From assembly GCF_900112185.1 (NCBI RefSeq), contig NZ_FOKP01000007.1, positions 124,001-188,000 of the forward strand: 64,000 bases of DNA. The letters are read 5' to 3'. The notes under the pieces were generated by a model. It worked only from the letters and a program-made list of their open reading frames with translations. It had not been told where the DNA came from and did no database searches. Every line of letters starts with the position of its first letter. Position 1 is the stretch's first letter. Positions 33,957-42,867 of the stretch are shown here, in pieces. Position numbers and translations under genes: made by a program. This stretch comes from Allobosea sp. CRIB-10. GTDB lineage: Bacteria; Pseudomonadota; Alphaproteobacteria; Rhizobiales; Beijerinckiaceae.

Positions 33957-35798
33957 ATGAAAGACTACAAAGAACTGAAGCCCTCGGGGTTCATGAAGTT
34001 CGCGCCGAAACCGTTCGGCAGTTGCGGGGACCTCAGCTCGGACGCCCTGCTGCGCTCGGTTCTGCCCACGCTCGTCGAGGAATTCTCCGACGGAGTAGTG
34101 ATCGGCCGGGTTTCGGCAGGGAACGGGCCGCTCATTTACGTGAACAGGGCCTTCGAACGGCTGACGGGCTATGCGCGACACGAGGCGCTCGGAAAGGACT
34201 GTCGCTATCTGCAAGGCAATGAACGCGAGCAGCCGGAAGTCGCCCGTATCGGAGCGGCGATCAGGGCGGCCGAACCGGTGGACGTGATCCTGCGCAACCA
34301 TCGGAAGGACGGCTCGGCCTTCTGGAACAGCCTCAGCCTCAGACCATTCACGGTCGGCGGCGAACTGCTCTATCTCGGCATTCTTCGGGATGTGTCGGCG
34401 ACTCGCCAGACCGAGATCGACCTCGATCGCGCCGCGAACCTCGACCTTGCAACAGGGTGTCTCAACCGGCAGGCGTTCATCGTCGCTGCGGAAAGGCGTT
34501 TCGCGACACGCGCGGGTCCGGTTCTGATCGTCAAGCTCGACGTGATCGGCTTCCACGACATCAACGCCGGATATGGCTTCGATGTCGGGGACGCGCTGCT
34601 GCTGGAAACCGGCCGCCGATTGCGGGCGACCGGGGCTGCCCTGGTCGCCCGGATCGGAGCGAACGAGTTCGCCCTGGCTTTCGAACCGACGCATGACGCA
34701 AGCGGGCCGCCGATTGTCGCCGAGATCTGCGCTGCGCTCGCCCCGGACTTCGTGATCCCGGGAGCGAACGTTCCTTTGCGCTTCGCCGTCGGCTATGCGC
34801 TCGGTCAGCCCGACGGCACCGCGATCTCCTTGATCCGGAATGCCGGCGCAGCACTCCATGCGGCGAAATCGGCTCCGTTGAGCGGCCCTCGCCGGTTTCA
34901 GCGCGCAGATGAGGACGAGGCGCGCAACAGAGTTCAACTGACCCGCGAGTTGAAGGCCGCTCTCGCAAGCGACCAGTTTTTCCACCATTTCCAGCCCCAG
35001 ATCGACCTCGTGACCGGCGAGTGGGTGGGTGCGGAAGCCCTGATGCGATGGAACCACCCCCTGTTTGGCGTGCTGCCGCCGGGCCGATTCATTGAGGCGG
35101 CGGAGCGGATCGGCCTGCTGCTCGATCTCGGCGAGCGCGGCCTTGCCGCCGTCGCCGCCTTCGCGCGCAAGATCAATCAACACCGTGAACGGCCGCTACG
35201 CTTCTCGGTGAACGTGTCCGCCACTGAATTCCTGCACCGCGACATGGCGGAGATCGTCGACCGGGTGATCCGAAAGGCCGGTGTCGAACCCGCCTGGCTG
35301 ACGCTCGAGATCACCGAAAGCATGTTTCTCAACGACACGCCGGGCGTGCTGGCGGCCATGCGCCGGCTGCGGGACCTCGGCGTCGGCCTATCGGTTGATG
35401 ATTTCGGGACCGGCTATTCGAACCTGCGCCTGCTCGAGGTGTTTCCGGTCACGGAGATCAAGATCGACCGGAGCTTCGTCGCCGAACTGGCCGCAAGTCA
35501 TTCGAAGATGGTCATCGTCCGGGCCATCATCGACCTCGGGCGCGCCTTGGGTACTGCCGTCGTGGCGGAGGGGGTGGAAACCGAGGCCCAGCGCGCGCTG
35601 CTGGCCGGCATGGGCTGTCCGATCGGCCAAGGCTATCTGTTCGGTCCTCCCGAAGACGGCGAAGGTTTCGCAGCGAAGCTCCGTCTGGCATCCCCCGAGG
35701 GACAGACCAATCGCGCAACGAGAGATGACCGCTTTCGCGCCAAGACGCCATTCGGCTCCCTCTTGCCCCTTCATCCCGCACGCGACGGCAATCGCTGA
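33957..35798 (+). CDS. LOV-GGDEF-EAL protein, blue-light-type c-di-GMP phosphodiesterase
   Basis: A 613-residue protein. The LOV (PAS) domain covers residues ~40-150, with the flavin-adduct Cys82 in GKDCRYLQG and the flavin-contacting Asn114 and Asn124 in RNHRKDGSAFWN. The usual glutamine in the last strand (GIQxD) is Leu143 here (LGILRD). The GGDEF domain (~160-320) has a degenerate active site, GANEF at 234-238, so cyclase activity is not expected. The EAL domain (~325-570) keeps its motifs: EAL at 360-362, EITES, DDFGTGYSNL at 481-490, KIDRSF, and EGVET, so it should hydrolyse c-di-GMP. It has no membrane segment. Light regulation of the phosphodiesterase is the family expectation. Confidence 0.93.
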   Translation: MKDYKELKPSGFMKFAPKPFGSCGDLSSDALLRSVLPTLVEEFSDGVVIGRVSAGNGPLIYVNRAFERLTGYARHEALGKDCRYLQGNEREQPEVARIGAAIRAAEPVDVILRNHRKDGSAFWNSLSLRPFTVGGELLYLGILRDVSATRQTEIDLDRAANLDLATGCLNRQAFIVAAERRFATRAGPVLIVKLDVIGFHDINAGYGFDVGDALLLETGRRLRATGAALVARIGANEFALAFEPTHDASGPPIVAEICAALAPDFVIPGANVPLRFAVGYALGQPDGTAISLIRNAGAALHAAKSAPLSGPRRFQRADEDEARNRVQLTRELKAALASDQFFHHFQPQIDLVTGEWVGAEALMRWNHPLFGVLPPGRFIEAAERIGLLLDLGERGLAAVAAFARKINQHRERPLRFSVNVSATEFLHRDMAEIVDRVIRKAGVEPAWLTLEITESMFLNDTPGVLAAMRRLRDLGVGLSVDDFGTGYSNLRLLEVFPVTEIKIDRSFVAELAASHSKMVIVRAIIDLGRALGTAVVAEGVETEAQRALLAGMGCPIGQGYLFGPPEDGEGFAAKLRLASPEGQTNRATRDDRFRAKTPFGSLLPLHPARDGNR

Positions 35799-35897
35799 CG
35801 GCCAAGCGCTTCCAGGCACTGCCTATGGCTTGTGCCATATGAGAAACTCGGAGGAAGCACGACCGCCGACGGAAGCAGCAGCGCGGAGAAGCCGCCG

Positions 35898-37202
35898 CTA
35901 AACCCTGACCGCCTTCGCCTTCCGGTCCGCCCCGCCGAATACCCGCAGATACCTCGCGATCTCCGCCGGGTCTCCTGTCGCCTTGTTCGGGTTGTCGGAG
36001 AGCTTCACCGCCGGGCGGCCATTGGCGCTGACGACCTTGCAGACCAGCGAGATCGGGTCGAGATCGGGCGTGCCGACCGGCGAGCAGCCGACGAAGTCGT
36101 TGGTCAGGTTGGTGCCCCAGCCGAAGCCGGTGCGGACGCGGCCATGGAAATGACGATAGGCCTCCTCGATCGAGTCGATGTCCATGCCGTCGGAGAAGAT
36201 CAGCAGCTTGCTCTTCGGGTCGCTCCCCTGCGACTGCCACCAGGCGATGATCTGTTCGCCGGCCTCGATCGGGGGGGCGCTGTCGGGGCGAAAGCCGGTC
36301 CAGTCGGCGAGCCAGGCGGGCGCGTCGCGCAGGAAGGCGGTGGTGCCGAAGGCGTCCGGCAGCACGATCAGCAGGTTGCCGCCATAGACCTGGCGCCATT
36401 CGTCGAGCACGCGATAGGGCGCGCGCTTCAATTCCTCGTCGCTGTCGGCCAGCGCGGCCAGCACCATCGGCAATTCATGCGCGTTGGTGCCGATCGCCTC
36501 GAGATCGTTCTCCATGGCGAGCAGGACGTTGGAGGTGCCGGTGAAGGTCGGCCCCAGTCCCTCCTTCAGCGCCTCGACGCACCAGCGCTGCCAGAGATGG
36601 CCATGGCGGCGGCGCGTGCCGAAATCTGAGATGCGCAGGTCGGGCAGCTTCTTCAGCCGCTCGACCTTGTCCCAGAGCTTCGACTTGGCGCGGGCATAGA
36701 GCACGTCGAGGGCGAAGCGGTCCCAGGTCTTGAGCGCCTGGCGCGAGCGCAGCTCGTTGACGATGGCGAGGGCCGGAATCTCCCACATCATCGAATGGGT
36801 CCAGGGGCCGGGGAAGGTCAGCTCGTACTGGCCGTCGACCTTGCGCAGCTCGTACTCCGGCAGGCGGAACTCGGCGAGCCAGGCGATGAAGTCCGGCGTG
36901 AACATCTGGGTCTTGCCGTAGAAGCTGTTGCCGGCGAGCCAGATCAGCTCCTTCTTGGTGAAGCGCAGTTCGCGGGCATGGTCGAGCTGGGCGCGCAGCT
37001 CGGCCTCCTCGATTACGTCGGCGAGGCGGATCTGCCGGGAGCGATTGATCAGGCCGAAGGTGACCTGCACCTCCGGATGGAAGCTCCTGATCATCTGCAG
37101 CATCAGGAGCTTGTAGAAATCGGTGTCGAGCAGGCTGCGGATGATCGGATCGAGCCGCCAGCTGTGATTATAGGTCCGGGTGGCGATGTCGGTGAGGGCC
37201 AT
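35898..37202 (-). CDS. pncB: Nicotinate phosphoribosyltransferase
   Basis: A 434-residue enzyme that joins nicotinate to PRPP (with ATP) to form nicotinate mononucleotide in the NAD salvage pathway. Family blocks: [15 protein letters not shown] near the N-terminus, [16 protein letters not shown], the phosphoribosyl region [25 protein letters not shown], and [19 protein letters not shown] with GWGTNLTND, the C-terminal substrate loop. The start at 37202 is chosen because the protein then begins [12 protein letters not shown]; a longer frame runs into the adjacent repeat. Confidence 0.96.
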   Translation of the reverse strand: MALTDIATRTYNHSWRLDPIIRSLLDTDFYKLLMLQMIRSFHPEVQVTFGLINRSRQIRLADVIEEAELRAQLDHARELRFTKKELIWLAGNSFYGKTQMFTPDFIAWLAEFRLPEYELRKVDGQYELTFPGPWTHSMMWEIPALAIVNELRSRQALKTWDRFALDVLYARAKSKLWDKVERLKKLPDLRISDFGTRRRHGHLWQRWCVEALKEGLGPTFTGTSNVLLAMENDLEAIGTNAHELPMVLAALADSDEELKRAPYRVLDEWRQVYGGNLLIVLPDAFGTTAFLRDAPAWLADWTGFRPDSAPPIEAGEQIIAWWQSQGSDPKSKLLIFSDGMDIDSIEEAYRHFHGRVRTGFGWGTNLTNDFVGCSPVGTPDLDPISLVCKVVSANGRPAVKLSDNPNKATGDPAEIARYLRVFGGADRKAKAVRV

Positions 37203-37279
37203 GGGCGTCGCTGGCTCGCGGGGACAGACGCTCAAGCAGTAGAGCAGGGATCGCCGCAGGGGAATGGCGAGCCGCCCGC

Positions 37280-37369
37280 CGTCATTGCGAGGAGCATAGC
37301 GACGAAGCAATCCAGGGGGACGTCGAGCGCTGCCGCTCCTGGATTGCTTCGCTTACGCTCGCAATGACG
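37280..37369. repeat. Palindromic intergenic repeat, third family
   Basis: Ends CGTCATTGCGAG and CTCGCAATGACG are inverted repeats; inside, AAGCAATCCAG is matched by CTGGATTGCTT. About 90 bp between the pncB start and the pyk stop. The GTCATTGCGAG type is common in alphaproteobacteria. Confidence 0.85.
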
Positions 37370-37377
37370 GGAGAGGC

Positions 37378-38817
37378 TCACGCCTGCTCGACATGCTCCT
37401 TGGCGACGAAGGCGATGCGGACCATGTTGGTCGCGCCCGGCGTGCCGAAGGGAACGCCGGCGACGACGATCAGCCGGTCGCCCTCGGCGGCGAAGCCCTC
37501 GCGCACCGCGAACTTGCAGGCGCGGAAGGCCATGTCATCGACGTCGCTGGCGTCCTTGGTCACCACCGAATGGACGCCCCAGACCAGGGTGAGCCGGCGG
37601 GCCGTGGCAGCATTCGGCGTCAGCGCGACCACGGTCGAGTTCGGGCGCTCGCGAGCGATGCGGAAGGCGGTCGAGCCCGAGGACGTCCAGGCGGCGATCG
37701 CCTTGAGATGGAGCGCGTCGGCGATCTCGTGCGCCGCCTTGGCGATGGCATCGGCGCCGGTCGCTTCCGGCTCGGCCTTCTGCGATTCGAGGATGGAGCG
37801 GTAGATCGACTCGCTCTCCACCTCCTCGGCGATGCGGTTCATCATGGTCACCGCCTCGATCGGGTACTGGCCGGCGGCGCTCTCGGCCGAGAGCATGACG
37901 GCGTCGGCGCCCTCGAAGACGGCGGTGGCGACGTCCGAGACCTCGGCCCGGGTCGGGACCGGGGCGGTGATCATGCTCTCCAGCATCTGCGTCGCCACGA
38001 CGACCGGCTTGCCCATGCGCCGCGCCATGCGGGTCATGCGCTTCTGCGTGCCCGGCACCTTCTCGATCGGCATCTCGACGCCGAGATCGCCGCGCGCCAC
38101 CATGATCGCGTCGGAGGCCTCTATGATCTCTTCCAGCCGGGCCACGGCCTGCGGCTTCTCGATCTTGGCGAGCGCCAGCGCCCGCCCCCGGACGATCTTG
38201 CGGAGATCCGCCATGTCTTCCGGCCGCTGCACGAAGGAGGCGGCGATCCAGTCGACGCCGATCTCGGCCGCGGCCTCGGCGTCGGAGCGGTCCTTGTCGG
38301 TCATGGCCGAGACCGGTATCGTGGTGTCGGGCAGGCTGACGCCCTTGCGCGAGGAGAGCTTGCCGCCGACGATCACCTTGGTCACCGCCTGCTTCGGCGA
38401 GGCCTTCTCGACGACGAGGCGGATCTTGCCGTCGTCGAGAATGAGATGATGGCCGGGCTCCAGCGCCGTGAGGATTTCCGGATGCGGCAGGTGCACGCGC
38501 TTGACTGTCCCGAGGGCCGGATCGGCGTCGAGGATGAAGCGGGCGTCCTTCTCCAGCATCACCGCGCCGTCGCCGCCGAACTGGCCGACGCGCAGCTTCG
38601 GTCCCTGCAGGTCGGCGAGGATGCCGACCGGGCGGCGGAACTCCTTCTCCAGCCCGCGCAGCATCGCGACCTTGGCGGGAAGATCCTCGCGCTGGGTATG
38701 GCTCATATTGATGCGGAAGACATCGACGCCGGCCTTGAAAAGCGCCGCACACATCTCCGGGGTCGATGAGGCCGGCCCCAGCGTCGCGATGATCTTGATC
38801 CGCCGTTCCCGCCTCAT
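37378..38817 (-). CDS. pyk: Pyruvate kinase
   Basis: A 479-residue enzyme that converts phosphoenolpyruvate and ADP to pyruvate and ATP, the last step of glycolysis. The start IKIIATLGPASS, the FRINMSHT loop, ILADLQGPKLR, the catalytic Lys/Glu region in ALALAKIEKPQAVARL, the metal-binding MVARGDLGVEMP and ATQMLESMI, and VMLSAESAAGQYPIEAV are all present. I start it at the ATG at 38817, preceded by GGGGATG; an in-frame ATG eight codons upstream (38841) is possible. Single gene, no glycolytic neighbours. Confidence 0.97.
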   Translation of the reverse strand: MRRERRIKIIATLGPASSTPEMCAALFKAGVDVFRINMSHTQREDLPAKVAMLRGLEKEFRRPVGILADLQGPKLRVGQFGGDGAVMLEKDARFILDADPALGTVKRVHLPHPEILTALEPGHHLILDDGKIRLVVEKASPKQAVTKVIVGGKLSSRKGVSLPDTTIPVSAMTDKDRSDAEAAAEIGVDWIAASFVQRPEDMADLRKIVRGRALALAKIEKPQAVARLEEIIEASDAIMVARGDLGVEMPIEKVPGTQKRMTRMARRMGKPVVVATQMLESMITAPVPTRAEVSDVATAVFEGADAVMLSAESAAGQYPIEAVTMMNRIAEEVESESIYRSILESQKAEPEATGADAIAKAAHEIADALHLKAIAAWTSSGSTAFRIARERPNSTVVALTPNAATARRLTLVWGVHSVVTKDASDVDDMAFRACKFAVREGFAAEGDRLIVVAGVPFGTPGATNMVRIAFVAKEHVEQA

Positions 38818-38907
38818 CGCATCATCCCCATTAAAAGCCATATGCGCCTGCTGTCTGCAGGCCTCGCCGATTCAACCGATTAGGGCAAGCGGTCTGCTGC
38901 ACCGCAA

Positions 38908-39345
38908 TCATGGGCGCGGCGCCGCGCCGGCCGTGTCGGTGAGCTGGATCGTCCAGCCCTTCTGCTCGCCGGTGTCGACCTCGAAGAAGCCGGAGCGCTC
39001 ATAGCCGCGCGCCAGGCAGTCCTCGATGCCGCGAATCGTGAATTCCTTGTTGCGCGTGCACATGACGGATTTGCCGGTCCATTCGCCGCCTTTGTCGTAG
39101 TCGACGGCATGGACGTAGTAGAAGCGTGCCGCCAACGTGCCGCGCAGCAGGGTCTCGCAGGCGCGTGGCGCCAGGTTCCACCAACCTTCGGTGACCCAGC
39201 CCTGCGCATCGCGATAGCCGAGGGCGACGCCGATGCGGCTGCCGGTGGTGTTGCACATGCGCAAATCGGCGAGCGCCGGGCCGGCTCCGGCGAGAAGCAG
39301 GCCGGCTGTGGATGCTGCCAGGAGAAGGGGTCTACTTCGGCTCAT
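38908..39345 (-). CDS. Secreted DUF1036 protein
   Basis: A 145-residue exported protein with a clear signal peptide (RPLLLAASTAGLLLAGAGPALA). The mature part is a DUF1036 domain: ADLRMCNTTGSRIGVALGYRDAQGWVTEGWWNL (positions ~27-59), with Cys and Trp residues at family positions and a second Cys pair in VMCTRNKE and DCLARG. Function of the domain is unknown; it is widespread in alphaproteobacteria. Its ATG overlaps the glycerate kinase stop (ATGA), so it is translated from the same message. Confidence 0.9.
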   Translation of the reverse strand: MSRSRPLLLAASTAGLLLAGAGPALADLRMCNTTGSRIGVALGYRDAQGWVTEGWWNLAPRACETLLRGTLAARFYYVHAVDYDKGGEWTGKSVMCTRNKEFTIRGIEDCLARGYERSGFFEVDTGEQKGWTIQLTDTAGAAPRP

Positions 39346-40649
39346 GGATCGATCAGAATCACGCGACAGTCATTGACATTGGTCAGGGTCGGGCCGGTCT
39401 GCAACAGGTCGCCAAGAGGCGAGAAGAAGCCCGTCGAGTCGTTCTGGCTCAGCGATTGGGCGGGATCGAGGCCAAGGGCGCGGGCGCGCGCCAACGTGGT
39501 CTCGTCGATCACCGCGCCGGCCGGGTCGGTCGCCTCGCCGCCGCCGCCATCGGTGCCGTCTGTGTCGCCGGAGAGCGCGACGATGCCGGACTCGCCGGCG
39601 AGCGCGAGCGCCAGGGCCAGGGCGAATTCCTGGTTCGGCCCGCCGCGGCCATTGCCGGCGATGGTGACGGTGAGCTCGCCGCCCGAGATCAGCGCGACGC
39701 GGCGCCCGGCGGCCTTGAGCTCCCGCGCCCGAGCCGCCTGCGCGGCTGCGACCTCGCGCGCTTCGCCTTCGAGATCGGGACCGAGATCGATCGGCTCGTA
39801 GCCGGCCTCGGCGGCAGCCTTCACCGCCGCGGCGATGGCGTCGGCCGGGCGGGCGACGATGCGGTAGTCGCTGCCAGCGAAGGCGGGATCGCCGGGCTTG
39901 GGCGTCTCGCTGGCATCGTCGGCGAGCAGGGCCCGTGCTGCCGGCGGCAGCGTCAGCCCGTAGCGGGCGACGATGGCGCGGGCATCGGCCATGCTGCTCG
40001 GATCGGGCACGGTCGGGCCTGAGGCGATCGCGGCGGGATCGTCATGCGGCACGTCGGAGACGGCGAGGGTGAGCAGCTTCGCCGGCGCGGCGGCGAGGGC
40101 GAGCCGGCCGCCCTTGATGCGCGATAGGCGCTTGCGCACGATGTTCATCTCGCCGATCGGCGCGCCGGAGCGCAGCAATGCCTTGTTGACTGCCTGCTTC
40201 TCGGCGAGCGCCAGCGTTCCGGCCGGTGCGACCCAGTTGGCCGAGCCGCCCCCGGACAGCAGCACCAGGACGAGGTCGTCGGCGGTGGCGGAGGCGGCGA
40301 GGTCGAGCGCCCGCGTCGCGCTGGCAATGCTGCCCTCGTCGGGCACGGGATGCCCGGCGGCCAGCATCGGGATGTGCCGGGTCTGCGCCTCGTAGCCATG
40401 GCGCGCCACGGCATGGCCGATGAAGCGTTCGGGCGAGAGCTTCAGGGTGTCGAGGTAATGCGCTTCGGCCAGGAGCGTCATGCTGCCGGCTGCCTTGCCG
40501 GCGGCGAGCAGGATCAGGCGGCCGTTCGGCGGAGGAGGGGGCAGATGCGCGGCGAGCCAGCTCCGGGGATGGGCACGGGCCACGGCGGCGTCGAAGATCC
40601 GGCGTGCGGTCTCTCGCCGCTGCGTGATTGCGTCCTGCCGCTGCTCCAA
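39342..40649 (-). CDS. Glycerate 2-kinase (GckA/TtuD, MOFRL family)
   Basis: A 435-residue kinase that forms 2-phosphoglycerate from D-glycerate and ATP. N-terminal features are RRIFDAAVARAHP, LLAAGKAAGSM, LLSGGGSANW and NKALLRSGAPIGEMNIVRKRLS. The C-terminal MOFRL part carries ALISGGELTVTIAGNGRGG, NQEFALA and SGDTDGTDGGGG. No ATG or GTG lies in a sensible place; the TTG at 40649, with GGGGAAG five bases upstream, gives a protein of normal length (MEQRQDAITQRR). It is a logical end point for C3 hydroxy-acid breakdown with the dehydrogenases 10-30 kb upstream, though physically separate. Confidence 0.9.
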   Translation of the reverse strand: MEQRQDAITQRRETARRIFDAAVARAHPRSWLAAHLPPPPPNGRLILLAAGKAAGSMTLLAEAHYLDTLKLSPERFIGHAVARHGYEAQTRHIPMLAAGHPVPDEGSIASATRALDLAASATADDLVLVLLSGGGSANWVAPAGTLALAEKQAVNKALLRSGAPIGEMNIVRKRLSRIKGGRLALAAAPAKLLTLAVSDVPHDDPAAIASGPTVPDPSSMADARAIVARYGLTLPPAARALLADDASETPKPGDPAFAGSDYRIVARPADAIAAAVKAAAEAGYEPIDLGPDLEGEAREVAAAQAARARELKAAGRRVALISGGELTVTIAGNGRGGPNQEFALALALALAGESGIVALSGDTDGTDGGGGEATDPAGAVIDETTLARARALGLDPAQSLSQNDSTGFFSPLGDLLQTGPTLTNVNDCRVILIDP

Positions 40650-40705
40650 GCGTCTTCCCCGTGCGAATCTGCTGCTGGCAATCGACTTTCGTCTTAGCCA
40701 CTTAC

Positions 40706-40760
40706 TAGAGCATGTCCCGCGAAAGTGGATACGCCATTTGCGATCAGGACATGTTCCGGG
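40706..40760. repeat. Degenerate inverted repeat (TAGAGCATGTCC type)
   Basis: TAGAGCATGTCCCGCGAAAG and CAGGACATGTTC are a partial inverted repeat (CATGTCC at 40711, GGACATG at 40747). A further short intergenic repeat type, upstream of the glycerate kinase. Confidence 0.6.
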
Positions 40761-40870
40761 ATGGTGAATTGGTGCGGATTCTTTTCGCACTGCCGTTCCG
40801 GGCGAGGCGAAAGCACGCTATGTCGCGCCGGCGCGGGCGTCACCCGCGATCGATGATGTAATCCGAGGTC

Positions 40871-41659
40871 ATGATGCGCGCGGAGGAGGGCTTGCAGAGC
40901 ATCGCGCCGGCCCGGCGGCCCGGCGATGTCGAAATCATCACGGGAGACCCGGCGACGGGCATCCTGCTGCTCTGCGACCATGCGACGAACGCGATCCCGC
41001 CGGAGCTGAACCTGCTCGGCCTGCCGCCGCAGCAGCTCGAGCGCCACATCGCCTACGACATCGGCGCGGCCGAGATGACACGAGCGATGGCGCAGGCGCT
41101 CGGCGCGCCGGCCGTGCTCAGCAATTTCTCGCGGCTGCTGATCGACCCCAATCGCGGCCGCGACGATCCGACCCTGGTGATGCGGATCTCCGACGGCGCG
41201 ATCGTCCCTGGCAATGCCCGGATCGACGAGGCCGGCATCGCCGAGCGGATCGCGCGTTACTACGCGCCCTATGACGCGGCGATCGATGCCGCGGTGGAGG
41301 CGGCGCTCGCGGCCGGCCAGCCGCCGGCGATCGTCTCACTGCACTCCTTCACGCCGTTCTGGAAGGGCGTGCCGCGGCCCTGGCATGCCGGCGTGCTCTG
41401 GGACAGGGAGGGGCGGCTGGCGCAGGCGCTGATCGCGGCGCTGCAGGCCGAAGGCGACCTGATCGTCGGCGACAACGAGCCCTATAATGGCGGCCTGCCG
41501 GGCGACACGATCGACCGGCATGCGACGCGCCGCGGCCTGCTCGACGCGCTGGTCGAGATCAGGCAGGACCTGATCGGCGAGCCGCATGCGGCCCGGGCCT
41601 GGGGCCTGCGGCTGGCGCGGCTCCTGCCGGGCGCGCTCGCCGCGGCGCGAGAGATGTGA
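40871..41659 (+). CDS. N-formylglutamate amidohydrolase family protein
   Basis: A 262-residue member of the FGase (HutG/DUF) superfamily. Markers: LLCDHATNAIPPEL near residues 35-48 with Asp/His ligands, AYDIGAAEMTRAMAQALGAP, LSNFSRLLIDPNRG, and VSLHSFTPFW with a metal-binding His. In histidine degradation this class hydrolyses N-formylglutamate to glutamate and formate; several members work in other pathways. Starts with two ATGs (40871, 40874). No other histidine-utilisation gene is nearby, so the substrate is uncertain. Confidence 0.88.
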   Translation: MMRAEEGLQSIAPARRPGDVEIITGDPATGILLLCDHATNAIPPELNLLGLPPQQLERHIAYDIGAAEMTRAMAQALGAPAVLSNFSRLLIDPNRGRDDPTLVMRISDGAIVPGNARIDEAGIAERIARYYAPYDAAIDAAVEAALAAGQPPAIVSLHSFTPFWKGVPRPWHAGVLWDREGRLAQALIAALQAEGDLIVGDNEPYNGGLPGDTIDRHATRRGLLDALVEIRQDLIGEPHAARAWGLRLARLLPGALAAAREM

Positions 41660-41738
41660 ACTCAGCGCCGTTCTTGCTTGACCTTGCCGCCCATCCTTGC
41701 GAACCCCTGCGGCCGAATTCCGAAGAAGGGTTATGAGA

Positions 41739-41981
41739 ATGGACGATCCGGTTGCAGGCGATCAGCTCAAGAGCATCGTGCAGCGCATCGAGCGGCTCGA
41801 GGAAGAGAAGAAGACGATCGCCGACGACATCAAGGAGGTCTATGCCGAGGCCAAGGGCAACGGCTACGACGTCAAGGTGCTGCGCAAGGTGGTCGCGCTA
41901 CGCAAACGCGACCTCGACGAGCGCAAGGAGGAAGAGGCGATCCTCGACCTCTATCTGCAGGCGGTCGGCGAGACGGCCTGA
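41739..41981 (+). CDS. gapR: GapR family DNA-binding protein (DUF2312)
   Basis: An 80-residue nucleoid protein. The stretch [20 protein letters not shown], then [18 protein letters not shown] and [11 protein letters not shown], matches Caulobacter GapR very closely. GapR forms a dimer of coiled-coil dimers that encircles overtwisted, AT-rich DNA and aids replication by stimulating topoisomerases. The ATG at 41739 has AAGGG eight bases upstream; the ATG at 41733 lies too close to that site. A strong terminator follows directly after the stop. Confidence 0.95.
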   Translation: MDDPVAGDQLKSIVQRIERLEEEKKTIADDIKEVYAEAKGNGYDVKVLRKVVALRKRDLDERKEEEAILDLYLQAVGETA

Positions 41982-41991
41982 GGAGAACACC

Positions 41992-42031
41992 AAAACGCCG
42001 CCCAGCGTGTCCTGGGCGGCGTTTTGCTTTT
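41992..42031 (+). terminator. Strong rho-independent terminator after gapR
   Basis: A perfect 14-bp stem, AAAACGCCGCCCAG / CTGGGCGGCGTTTT (41992-42025), with the six-base loop CGTGTC, then GCTTTT. The symmetric A and T runs allow it to act in both directions, suiting its place between gapR (+) and the convergent nitroreductase (-). Confidence 0.93.
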
Positions 42032-42096
42032 CGGGGGCAATCGCTCAGGCGACCAGCTCGAGCTCGGCCGCAGCGCCGGTTGATCGCAAGTTTCGC

Positions 42097-42684
42097 TCAG
42101 CGATGCGTGCGGAACCGAAGCTCGTCGTCCATGAAGGTCTTCTCCGGGAAGGCCGCTTCGTTGGAGCCGAAAGGCATCTGCGCCGTCAGCTTCCAGGACG
42201 CGGGGATGTTCCAGGTCTTGGCGACTTCCGCATCGACCAGCGGATGATAATGCTGAAGGCTGGCGCCGATGCCGGCATCCGCGAGCGCGGTCCATACCGC
42301 CAGCTGCGCCATGCCGGTCGAATGCTCCGACCAGATCGGGAAATTGTGCGCGTAGAGCGGGAAGTTGGCCTGCAGGGCCTTCACCGGCTCCTCGTCCTCG
42401 TAGAACAGCACCGTCCCGGCTCCGCTCGCAAAAGCCTCGATCTTCTTGGCGGTCGCGGGGAAGTCGGCAGCCGGCACGATCGCCTGAAGCGCTTCCTTGG
42501 CGATGCTCCAGAACTTGTCGCTTTCCCGGCCGAAGAGGATGACGGCGCGGGAGCTCTGCGAGTTGAAGCTGGAGGGCGACAGGCGGATCGCCTGCCGGAT
42601 CAGGGCATCGACCTGTGTCTCGGAGATCGGCAGATTCTTGCCGAGGGCATATTGCGTACGGCGCTTCTTGAGCTTGTCGAGCAT
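42097..42684 (-). CDS. Nitroreductase family protein (Frm2/YdgI-like)
   Basis: A 195-residue FMN-dependent oxidoreductase. It starts MLDKLKKRRTQYALGKNLPI, followed by RLSPSSFNSQSSRAVILFG (FMN-contacting) and YAHNFPIWSEHSTGMAQLAVWTALADAGIGASLQHY (positions ~108-143). The latter is characteristic of the Frm2/Hbn1-like, fatty-acid-repression branch of nitroreductases. Substrate not known; often involved in oxidative or lipid stress. Divergent from the LysR regulator gene, which is its likely controller. Confidence 0.9.
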   Translation of the reverse strand: MLDKLKKRRTQYALGKNLPISETQVDALIRQAIRLSPSSFNSQSSRAVILFGRESDKFWSIAKEALQAIVPAADFPATAKKIEAFASGAGTVLFYEDEEPVKALQANFPLYAHNFPIWSEHSTGMAQLAVWTALADAGIGASLQHYHPLVDAEVAKTWNIPASWKLTAQMPFGSNEAAFPEKTFMDDELRFRTHR

Positions 42685-42867
42685 GGCTTCCTCATCTGTG
42701 AACGCGTATCACCGGCAGGCCGATGTCGCGGGTGGTGTTTCCCGGAGCGCGCCCTTCAGACGTGCTTCCTGCGAAAGCGGGATTTGATGAGGGAGAGGTA
42801 GCGGTTCACTTGTCGCACCAGAATGCCCATATTGGGCACCAATCTGTTGCTGATCCAGGAACGCTTG

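Noticed and set aside
34656..34680. Active diguanylate cyclase in the LOV protein
   Set aside because: The motif is GANEF rather than GGDEF/GGEEF, so cyclase activity is not expected.
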